A stretch of DNA of 64,000 bases, from the NCBI GenBank assembly GCA_963708575.1, contig CAVPTB010000007.1:558001-622000 (forward strand), read 5' to 3'. Positions 1 through 6,287 of the stretch are shown here, piece after piece (position 1 is the stretch's first letter; each line of letters opens with the position of its first letter). The notes beneath the pieces were generated by a model that was not told where the DNA came from, ran no database searches, and saw only the letters and a program-made list of their open reading frames with translations. The position numbers and the translations under genes are program-made. This DNA is from DASVWZ01 sp963708575. Its GTDB lineage: Bacteria > Acidobacteriota > Terriglobia > Terriglobales > Acidobacteriaceae.

Positions 1-639
1 TTCCATGCGCTCCCGCAGAGATCGTGACAAATCCGTCGGACGCCCCTCCAGAAACAACTTTACGTCGCGCACCGCCTCCTGATAAAGCTCCGGCGTGGTC
101 AGCCCCTCCACACAAGGCCCCAGACATCGCCCTATATAAAACTGCAAACACGGTCGCGGATGAAACCGGTTCAAATCCACCTTGCACGACGGAATCAGGA
201 AATTCCGGTGAATCAAATCCACGATGCGGTAAGCCAGGTTCGCCGGAAAATAAGGCCCAAAGTATGCGCTCCCGTCCTTCCGCAGCCGCCGCGTCACATA
301 CACTCGCGGATACAGCTCCCCCAAAGTCAACTTCACGTATGGATAAGTCTTGTCATCCCGCAGCAGGATGTTGAAGCGCGGCTTCTTCTGCTTGATGAGG
401 TTGTTCTCAAGCGCCAGCGCCTCTTTATTGTTGGCCACCACAATGTAGTCGACGTCGACCGCTTCCCGGACCAGAGTCCCGGTCTTGGCGTCGTAGCTGC
501 GGCCCTCGTGAAAGTAGGAACTGACCCGGCTGCGCAGGTTCTTGGCCTTGCCGACATAGATAACCTCCCCTTCGGCGTTCTTATAGAGATACACGCCGGC
601 AGAGGTCGGCAAACTGCGTATTTTTGCAGGGAGGTCCAT
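1..639 (-). CDS. uvrC: UvrABC system protein C (excinuclease subunit), N-terminal part, cut by window edge
   Basis: Reading leftward from ATG at 639 the frame stays open to base 1, giving 213 codons without a stop. The first residues contain a GIY-YIG nuclease domain: GVYLYKNAEGEVIYVGKAKN at about residues 15-34, followed by conserved NNKEALALENNLIKQKKPRF and the FNILLRDDKTYPY stretch typical of UvrC. UvrC makes the dual incisions in nucleotide excision repair together with UvrB. Full-length UvrC is about 600 residues, so roughly the last two thirds (UvrB-binding, EndoV-like and HhH domains) lie outside the window. The absence of a stop is due to the window edge, not to a broken gene. Family assignment is firm. 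Confidence 0.95.
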   Translation of the reverse strand, partial: MDLPAKIRSLPTSAGVYLYKNAEGEVIYVGKAKNLRSRVSSYFHEGRSYDAKTGTLVREAVDVDYIVVANNKEALALENNLIKQKKPRFNILLRDDKTYPYVKLTLGELYPRVYVTRRLRKDGSAYFGPYFPANLAYRIVDLIHRNFLIPSCKVDLNRFHPRPCLQFYIGRCLGPCVEGLTTPELYQEAVRDVKLFLEGRPTDLSRSLRERME

Positions 640-960
640 TGGCTCTAAATATGGGGTATTTCTATTCTATTAGATTGCCTGCTGCTCTTTTTTGATCCGC
701 CCCGCCGCCCACCATATAAAATTTCCTCGCTTCGTATCCCTTTCATCTACTCTCAACATTCCACACCCCTTCTCATACACAAACCTATCTTCCGCGCAGG
801 CAACAGCTTACAATGGGATCGCCATCGAAGTAGGGTTGGCAGCTCTCGTGCACATGTAAGCGTGCGAGAGGCGAATGCCCAGCACTCACAAGTGTGAGTA
901 CCCAGTTCGACCCAGGTTTTGGCAGTTCCAGGTTTCCTAGAGGAAGGAGCCCTCTAACAC
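640..960. other. Intergenic region between divergent uvrC and OmpA-type gene, with leader hairpins
   Basis: No convincing ORF. The left half is AT-richer than its neighbours and probably holds the divergent promoters, but no clear -35/-10 pair is evident. The right half can form three hairpins on the + strand: 843-851 with 862-870 (two G-U pairs), ACTCAC 884-889 with GTGAGT 894-899 (4-nt loop), and TAGAGG 938-943 with CCTCTA 951-956, whose 7-nt loop contains the ribosome binding site AAGGAG of the next gene. Confidence 0.5.
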
Positions 961-1704
961 ATGAATCGCACTTCGTTAACAATAGCGTTAGCGGTCACCA
1001 TGGCGGCCACCGTTGGCTGCGCCAGCAAGAACTACGTTCGTCAGCAGACCACGCCGCTCATCAACAAGACCAACGAGCTCGACGACATGACGGCGAAGAA
1101 CTCGCACGACATCAAAGACGTCGATCAGCGCGCCCAGGCTGGAATCCAGCAGGTGAACGCCAAGACCGCCGAAGTCGACCAGAAGGCGCAGGCCGCCGGT
1201 CAAGCCGCCGACCAGGCTCAGACCCAGGCCAACAACGCCGTACATCGCGTCGATACCTTGTCCAATGCCGTCGCCAATCTTGATAACTATCGCGTCGTGA
1301 CCGAGACCTCGGTCCACTTCGGGTTCAACAAAGATAACCTGACCAAAGACGCGAAATCCGCCCTTGACCAGCTCGCCACCGACGTCACCAACACCAAGGG
1401 ATACATCGTGACCGTCGAAGGCGGCACCGACTCAGTCGGGGACAGTAACTACAACTACGAACTCAGCGAACGCCGTGCCAACGCCGTCATTCAATACTTG
1501 GCCGCCGAGCACAACGTTCCTGCCTACAAGATTTATCTGATTGGTCTCGGCAAGGATAAGCCGGTGGATTCCAACAAGACCCGCGAGGGCCGTGCCAAGA
1601 ATCGCCGCGTCGATGTCCGCCTGATGACCAACACCGCCGGAACCCCGGCAGCAGCCCCAGCAACCACTGGGCAGGCTGCCCCGCCGCCTCCCGGCAATAA
1701 CTAG
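961..1704 (+). CDS. OmpA-family peptidoglycan-binding lipoprotein
   Basis: 247 residues. The N-terminus is a lipoprotein-like signal with Cys20 in TVGC (a slightly unusual lipobox, Thr rather than Leu at -3). Residues about 35-110 are Ala/Gln/Asp-rich and probably helical or coiled. Residues about 116-222 are an OmpA/Pal domain: VHFGFNKDNLT, GGTDSVG (Asp157), LSERRANAVIQYL and GRAKNRRVDVRL. The Asp and Arg residues correspond to those that grip diaminopimelate in peptidoglycan, so the protein probably links the outer membrane to the cell wall. The tail is Pro/Ala-rich. The start at ATG 961 is supported by AAGGAG at 944-949, which sits in a hairpin loop. A strong terminator follows, so it is probably monocistronic. 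Confidence 0.9.
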   Translation: MNRTSLTIALAVTMAATVGCASKNYVRQQTTPLINKTNELDDMTAKNSHDIKDVDQRAQAGIQQVNAKTAEVDQKAQAAGQAADQAQTQANNAVHRVDTLSNAVANLDNYRVVTETSVHFGFNKDNLTKDAKSALDQLATDVTNTKGYIVTVEGGTDSVGDSNYNYELSERRANAVIQYLAAEHNVPAYKIYLIGLGKDKPVDSNKTREGRAKNRRVDVRLMTNTAGTPAAAPATTGQAAPPPPGNN

Positions 1705-1737
1705 TTTCCCTCCTCCTCGGAGGACTTCGCCAACACG

Positions 1738-1773
1738 GGCCACTCTTCCCCCAGAGAGTGGCCTGTCTTTTTT
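1738..1773 (+). terminator. Rho-independent terminator after OmpA-type gene
   Basis: GGCCACTCT (1738-1746) pairs perfectly with AGAGTGGCC (1755-1763) around an 8-nt loop, followed by TGTCTTTTTT. It lies 33 bases after the stop of the OmpA-type lipoprotein. Confidence 0.9.
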
Positions 1774-1832
1774 GTGGGCGTGGATTCAATGTGGAGCGGC
1801 CGCCCTTGCGCGCGTCGTAACCTGCTCCATTT

Positions 1833-2172
1833 GAGGCTGGCCCACCCTCCATTTGAGGCTGGCCCACCATCTGCGACTTTCAGAGGGTGGGAACGCAACC
1901 GCCCCGCTGCGGTGAAAGAGAGCCAGCTTAGCGTCCTTAGCGGCCCTTCACCTGAGGCTGGCCCACCATCTGCGACTTTCAGAGGGTGGGAACGCGACCG
2001 CCCCGCTGCGGTGAAATGTGAAAAGAGAGCGAACTTAGCGTCCTTAGCGGCCCTTCACCTGAGGCTGCCCCACCATCTGCGATTTTCAGAGGGTGGGAAC
2101 GCAACCGCCCCCTTTGCCGTGAAAGGGAGAATCGTCCTTCGCGTCCTTAGCGGCCTTTCTTAGCGCCCTTTG
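1833..2172. repeat. Tandem palindromic repeat block A (three full copies, about 100-bp period)
   Basis: Three copies of a palindrome CCCACCATCTG - CGAYTTT - CAGAGGGTGGG lie at 1863-1891, 1962-1990 and 2069-2097 (11-bp stem with one mismatch, 7-nt loop). Each is preceded by GAGGCTG(G/C)CC and followed by GGAACGCRACCGCCCC; between copies runs a tail with CTTAGCGTCCTTAGCGGCCC. A partial copy of the left arm begins at 1833. Copy spacing is 99 and 107 bp. No protein coding is apparent; the open frames crossing it are repeat translations. It resembles REP/BIME-type intergenic elements. No transposase is nearby. Confidence 0.85.
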
Positions 2173-2248
2173 CGGTTAAAGCTCTTGACTCGAAAAGCTC
2201 CCCAGAAGCCCAACCAACTCCCGCCCCAAAACGCGCTAAAATTACTCC

Positions 2249-2812
2249 ATGCGGTACTGTTTTCTGATCCTGGTTCTTCTGGCCGGAACCCTGGCCTTCG
2301 CCCAGCAATCCGCGCCTCCACCGGCCGATCCCGTCCCCGGAGCCAACGACGCTCCCCCGCGCTCGGCCGACGACACCGCCCGCGACATCGAAGCCGGAGA
2401 GAGTTCCAGCCGCGACACCCGCATCGACATCGCTCCTCCCAAAAACGATGTCAAAGACCACCCGGGCATCGGCACCGGAACCAATCCCGAGGACGATACC
2501 GGCGAAGTCGGAGAGATGCATCCCTGGAATCCTTACCGCGCGTTGAAAGACGACGAGGTGGGAGACTTCTACTTCAAGAAGAAGAACTACAAGGCCGCGC
2601 TCGCCCGCTACCAGGACGCGCTGATCTACAAAGACCAGGACGCCGTCGCCAACTACCGCATCGCCGAATGCTTCGAGAAGCTCGACCAGTCCGAAGAAGC
2701 CATCCCGCACTACCAGGAATATCTGAAAATTCTCCCCGGAGGCCCACTCGCCAAAGACGCCAAAAAAGCCCTCGAGCGCCTCGGAGCCCCAGTGCAAGCC
2801 GCCAAGAAGTAA
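2249..2812 (+). CDS. Secreted tetratricopeptide-repeat protein
   Basis: 187 residues with a clear signal peptide (residues 1-18, cleavage near AFA-QQ). Residues 20-95 are a low-complexity Pro/Asp/Glu-rich segment. Residues about 100-172 hold two TPR units: VGDFYFKKKNYKAALARYQD and NYRIAECFEKLDQSEEAIPH, i.e. the alternating small/aromatic pattern of paired helices. TPRs mediate protein-protein contacts, so this is probably a periplasmic scaffold; no enzyme motif is visible. It stands alone between two repeat blocks. Confidence 0.8.
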   Translation: MRYCFLILVLLAGTLAFAQQSAPPPADPVPGANDAPPRSADDTARDIEAGESSSRDTRIDIAPPKNDVKDHPGIGTGTNPEDDTGEVGEMHPWNPYRALKDDEVGDFYFKKKNYKAALARYQDALIYKDQDAVANYRIAECFEKLDQSEEAIPHYQEYLKILPGGPLAKDAKKALERLGAPVQAAKK

Positions 2813-2892
2813 CAGATCTCGATCTTCTGACTTAGTCCCACGAACACGAACCAGGACCATTTAATAATCGAGCTAATAATCGAGGCCGGGTG

Positions 2893-2925
2893 CCCCATTC
2901 AAGCCCGATTTTGGCTTGAGTGGGG
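2893..2925. repeat. Palindromic repeat, family B
   Basis: CCCCATTCAAGCC (2893-2905) pairs with GGCTTGAGTGGGG (2913-2925) with one G-T mismatch, around the loop CGATTTT. The loop is the same as in the CCCACCCTCTG family although the stems differ. It sits between converging genes. A short direct repeat TAATAATCGAG (2862-2872 and 2874-2884) lies just to its left. Confidence 0.75.
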
Positions 2926-2943
2926 ACCTTCAGCTCTCTCAAC

Positions 2944-3261
2944 TTAACGACGAAACGCCGTGTAATAAACCACAACCGCGACCAGCGCCACGATCCCGAG
3001 CAGAACCATCCCGAAGACAATTGCCAGAGGCCAGTAAACCCAGGCCAATTCTCTTTTCCTGATGTGCTGTATGGAGTTGTGCAATGCGAAAGCCGTAGCT
3101 AGCGCGCCCACCGGAGTCAGGGCGAAGGCGGGCATAAAAGCGTCGAGTTCGGCCGGTCCTTTGCATCCCGTACGAAGGCAGTAAATCGAGGGCAACACAA
3201 TGGACACGACGTAGCAGATTGCGATGAGATACGAAATCGTCAGGCCCAGCTTGCGCCACAT
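2944..3261 (-). CDS. Small hypothetical integral membrane protein
   Basis: 105 residues from ATG at 3261. Hydrophobic segments lie at about 6-24 (LTISYLIAICYVVSIVL), 45-65 and 74-98 (WPLAIVFGMVLLGIVALVAV), so three membrane spans are likely. Family not recognised. A longer frame opens with GTG at 3306, but ATG 3261 has GAGGA about 8 bases upstream and starts directly before the first hydrophobic segment, so it is preferred. No partner gene is evident: upstream lies a repeat block and downstream a convergent TPR gene. Confidence 0.6.
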   Translation of the reverse strand: MWRKLGLTISYLIAICYVVSIVLPSIYCLRTGCKGPAELDAFMPAFALTPVGALATAFALHNSIQHIRKRELAWVYWPLAIVFGMVLLGIVALVAVVVYYTAFRR

Positions 3262-3383
3262 AGACCCATCCTCAACTCTGATTGTCGTCGGCGTACCGGT
3301 AGCCACGTTAGCACAGTGCCCAGAGCACGTCCGTGAAGCCGCGACGCTGGCAGGGTGCGTAGTGCCCCCCTTCCCGAATGATT

Positions 3384-3988
3384 AACAAAACCGAGGCTGC
3401 CCCACCCTGTTTCCCTCGATTAACAAAACCGAGGCTGCCCCCACCCTGTTTTCCTCAATCAACAAAATCGAGGCTGGCCCACCCTCTGCGATTTTCAGAG
3501 GGTGGGACACGCAACTCTCAACCTCTTGTGTTTTGGCGGGTGCCCCATTCAATCCCGGTTCCGGCTTGAGCGGGGTGGTTCAGTTCTTCCCAACGAGTGG
3601 GCCGTGCACCTCTCCCCAACTCTGTCATCCCGACCGGAACAAATCGCCGCGAGAGCGGCGATCCGTGGAGTGGAGGGATCTGGTGTCGTGACAGGCACCA
3701 GCGACCATCAACAAAACCGAGGCTGCCCCCACCCTGTTTTCCGCGATCAACAAAATCGAGGCTGGCCCACCCTCTGCGATTTTCAGAGGGTGGGACACGC
3801 AACTCTCAACCTCTTGTGTTTTGGCGGGCGCCCCATTCAATTCCGGTTCCGGCTTGAGTGGGGTGGTTCAGTTCTTCCCAACGAGTGGGGCCGTGCAGTT
3901 CTCCCCAACTCTGTCATCCCGACCGGAACAAATCGCCGCGAGAGCGGCGATCTGTGGAGTGGAGGGATCTGGTGTCGTGACAGGCACC
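3384..3988. repeat. Repeat block C: 278/279-bp tandem duplication carrying palindromes
   Basis: Unit 1 (3422-3699) and unit 2 (3710-3988) are nearly identical, differing by a few substitutions and one indel. Each contains the perfect palindrome CCCACCCTCTG/CAGAGGGTGGG with loop CGATTTT (3478-3506; 3766-3794), a degenerate CCCCATTCAA.. palindrome (3543-3575; 3831-3863), and an ATCGCCGC/GCGGCGAT hairpin with GAGA loop (3643-3662 in unit 1). A roughly 40-bp module AACAAAAYCGAGGCTG occurs five times (3384, 3422, 3461, 3710, 3749). There is no gene in 3262-4011. The block separates the ordinary chromosome from the lower-GC protease island. Confidence 0.85.
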
Positions 3989-4011
3989 GAGCGAAGGGGT
4001 TGGAAATTGAG

Positions 4012-4965
4012 CTATCGAACTGGCGGTGACTCAAGAGTTTGAGTTTCCATGATGAGCTGTCGTTTCAGTTCACGAACCGTCGCCAGGAAGTGTTTGATTC
4101 TCGTGCCGAGTATCAGACGCGACCTACGTCTATTCTCGGTGGCGATTGCGACGAGCGGGCCTCGCATTGCTTTTCTGGAGATCTGAAATATTCCTCCGCC
4201 ACTGACACCCTGGAGCTTAGGTGGACAGGCGCGTCTGCCCTCGACCCGGATCTTCTTATGATCAAAGTCGAGCAATATGTGATCTGACTGTGAAATCCGC
4301 TCCTGCAAGTATTCAGCAGCATCTACCGGCTGTGTCGAGAAGCGAAAGGACTGTTGGTGAATTCGACGCTCGGCCTTGGAGATCTTCACTTGTGTTCTCG
4401 ATGCAGAATAGCCGAGAACGAAATAGAAAGACCGGAGATCATCTTGGTCGTCTGGTTGATCTTCTTGATCGATTTCTGCGTCAGACAAAAAAACATGATG
4501 CTGGAAGGCCCCCAAGTGACGTGCTGCGAGAACCAACACACCAACACCGAGATCGCTAATACCTCCCGAGGATTTCAGATGCGCTGTACACTGCGGCAAC
4601 GGCTGCAACTTCCCGCCCCTACCTTCCGAAGGAGCAAAGAGTGTTGCAGAGCCGGCGTCTCGAATCACGTGTGCTGCGGTAAACGCATAAAACTCCGAAT
4701 CCAAGCGCACGAGGACGCAAGAACGAACTCTGTCGGGTCGCCCGTCGCGATAGATGAACAAAGGCACCACGGATTCCTGCAGGCGTTCGGTTAATAGCCG
4801 CTTCCCTTCCTCTTTTCGTGCTGACGCTTCATCTAGAATTGTCTGAAGATCGATACCACGCTGATGCGCTAACTTTTCCATCATTGCCGTAAGCGCGCGG
4901 ACAGCGCTGCTTAGCGAACGCCCCTGATCTCTTCGTTCTTTGGCGAAATCGATTCTTTTCGACAT
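4012..4965 (-). CDS. Trypsin-like serine protease with helical N-terminal extension
   Basis: 317 residues, no signal peptide, so probably cytoplasmic. Residues 1-65 are charged and helical. A chymotrypsin-fold core follows with all three catalytic signatures: His99 in FTAAHVI, Asp138 in GGISDLGVGVLVL, and Ser255 in LQGVSGGGIF. Late in the domain LVAIATENR resembles the substrate-pocket strand. It is the last gene of a leftward set of three, 67 bases after the preceding stop. Base composition is lower in GC (about 40-50 % in lines I counted) than the flanking chromosome (near 60 %), suggesting acquisition. Cytoplasmic trypsin-like proteases next to unknown genes occur in bacterial conflict systems, but the role here is inference only. 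Confidence 0.75.
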   Translation of the reverse strand: MSKRIDFAKERRDQGRSLSSAVRALTAMMEKLAHQRGIDLQTILDEASARKEEGKRLLTERLQESVVPLFIYRDGRPDRVRSCVLVRLDSEFYAFTAAHVIRDAGSATLFAPSEGRGGKLQPLPQCTAHLKSSGGISDLGVGVLVLAARHLGAFQHHVFLSDAEIDQEDQPDDQDDLRSFYFVLGYSASRTQVKISKAERRIHQQSFRFSTQPVDAAEYLQERISQSDHILLDFDHKKIRVEGRRACPPKLQGVSGGGIFQISRKAMRGPLVAIATENRRRSRLILGTRIKHFLATVRELKRQLIMETQTLESPPVR

Positions 4966-5032
4966 CTCTGCCCGAAATACCTCTTGCCACCCTGGATCAA
5001 CGAGCCGCTCGAAGGCGAAGTCGACCCGAGGA

Positions 5033-5401
5033 CTATCTAAAATAGTGCCTGCCAGCGTTCAGGATTTCATCAATGATGATTCGAAGCTGCGCTCGAACCT
5101 TGCTTTCTCTACCAAGACATAGCAACTCATCGAGGAACAATAGGAGATGAAGTAGGCAACGCTCCTCACCGAGTATTGAAGCATCTTCCGAAGGCTTCAC
5201 AAATCGAACCTCTGGTCCCAAGAACTCGGTATAGCGATTGAAACAGGCCGAGTTCGGATGAGTGTGTTCACTCAACAAAGCATAGCTGTCTTTGCTATCA
5301 CTGGTTCCTATCGTCTCCTCCTGGTATTTCTCATATGCCCTCAAAGCGTTCTTGACCCGCAGTCCATCAGGCATCTGATCACCAGGTCTTCTACGGGGCA
5401 T
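5033..5401 (-). CDS. Unknown protein, C-terminal half (possibly frameshifted from the upstream ORF)
   Basis: 122 residues. No named family recognised; the stretch LLSEHTHPNSACFNRYTEFL resembles the His-Pro-Asn segment of DUF5677-like helical proteins, which is a weak similarity from memory. Its ATG shares the A of the preceding TGA (TGATG at 5403-5399). The sense of the sequence runs on from the upstream ORF (a Trp/His-rich helical part followed by the HPN part), so the two may be one gene of about 270 residues broken by a one-base shift, or two translationally coupled genes. Lower GC like its neighbours. It precedes the trypsin-like protease gene. Confidence 0.55.
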   Translation of the reverse strand: MPRRRPGDQMPDGLRVKNALRAYEKYQEETIGTSDSKDSYALLSEHTHPNSACFNRYTEFLGPEVRFVKPSEDASILGEERCLLHLLLFLDELLCLGRESKVRAQLRIIIDEILNAGRHYFR

Positions 5402-5856
5402 CAGCGACGTACTTCAGTGCCGTAATCCTTGACCCAGCGATTGCCCTCCATCACCCGCGACTGTAATTCTCTTGCACCCTTCCAGTCCTTCCTGACGGTG
5501 AAATCCTTGAGCTCCCGTGACATCAAGCATGTGTGAGCCGTCCACTCAAAGGCATGTCGAGCAGGGAAAAACGCAGTCGCGACACTTCCAAGTTGAAGCA
5601 ACTCCACCATTCCGCGCAAAACATGTCGAACGTGAGCAATCACGCAGTAGGCGTAATACTGTGTTCCCCACAACACCAAAGCTTCATTTGGAGTGTTGTT
5701 AGGCACACCGGGTCGTCTTAGGGGAGGCAGCTCAATCCTTTCTAAGCCAGTTGTAACAATCGCAAGAATCGGAATCTCGTTCTTGTGCACAGAATTATTA
5801 TCTTCCTGGTCAACATTGCTCTGAGGGAGTGCGGGCCGTGACAGTTCTCCATTCAA
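5401..5856 (-). CDS. Unknown helical protein, N-terminal half of probable split gene
   Basis: 151 residues if TTG 5856 is used; GTG at 5790, with AGGAAG upstream, would give a 129-residue product beginning VHKNEIPILAIVTTGLERI and is equally possible. The central part (YYAYCVIAHVRHVLRGMVEL, HAFEWTAHTCLMSRELKDF) looks like a bundle of amphipathic helices. There is no signal peptide and no catalytic motif that I recognise. The frame ends at TGA 5403-5401, overlapping the next ATG by one base. First gene of the island, transcribed toward the protease. GC content is lower than in the surrounding housekeeping genes. Confidence 0.55.
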   Translation of the reverse strand: MNGELSRPALPQSNVDQEDNNSVHKNEIPILAIVTTGLERIELPPLRRPGVPNNTPNEALVLWGTQYYAYCVIAHVRHVLRGMVELLQLGSVATAFFPARHAFEWTAHTCLMSRELKDFTVRKDWKGARELQSRVMEGNRWVKDYGTEVRR

Positions 5857-6287
5857 TTGCCGTCAAGTCCCAATCAGAATCGGACACACTGAACCTCCAC
5901 CGAAACAATCCTCCCTACTCGTGACCGACCTCACTGACATCTCCTGCCACCCCGCGCGATAATCTCCTCGAAACAAGCGAAGGGCGGAGTGTTTGTGAAC
6001 CGGGCAGCGTGCCTCCTGATCTCACAAATACTCCGCCCTTCCGCTTCTAGGGAAAGATTTGACCGTAAGTTCTTTGTTGTCTAGATTTTGAAGATTTTCC
6101 TCTTTAGAATCTGTATTTTACGAGTTTTTTATACGGCCAGCCGGTAATCTAGGGCTAAGTCCTTTAAGCGGAAGATTTTACCTGTAACTCCGTTTGAGTC
6201 AAAGATCTCCGCTGGTCAGACCGGCTAGATCTCTGATTCTAAAAGATCGACCCAAAAATGGTGGGGGGGCCCCCGAGCTTAGCCCCA
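5857..6287. other. AT-rich non-coding stretch with a large inverted repeat
   Basis: No plausible gene. Left part: an inverted repeat, described separately, at 5975-6046. Right part (about 6050-6200) is strikingly AT-rich for this window (about 30 % GC in 6061-6120) with scattered AAGATTT-type words. Near 6265 a run of seven G followed by five C occurs just downstream of the leftward repeat-protein gene. It may hold the promoter of the protease island, but no clear hexamers can be assigned. Confidence 0.5.
5975..6046. repeat. Large imperfect inverted repeat (about 19-bp stem)
   Basis: AAGGGCGGAGTGTTTGTGA (5980-5998) is complementary, with one mismatch, to TCACAAATACTCCGCCCTT (6022-6040); the loop is 23 nt. 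Outer bases AAGCG (5975-5979) and CGCTT (6042-6046) extend it after a one-base bulge. No T-run follows on either side, so it is not a typical terminator. It lies 120 bases upstream of the protease-island genes. Confidence 0.8.

Noticed and set aside
3384..3988. CRISPR array
   Set aside because: Repeats are unequal in length, carry long palindromes and have no regular unique spacers; no cas genes are present.
3262..4011. Small ORFs of 60-175 codons within the repeat block
   Set aside because: They are translations of the palindromic repeats, recur in both tandem units, and lack ribosome binding sites.
4354..4794. Open frame on the + strand opposite the trypsin-like protease gene
   Set aside because: The opposite strand has three intact protease motifs in order; the + frame has no recognisable domain and no good ribosome binding site.
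5399..5403. Programmed ribosomal frameshift at the split gene
   Set aside because: No slippery heptamer or following pseudoknot is visible; TGATG stop-restart or a simple mutation is more likely.
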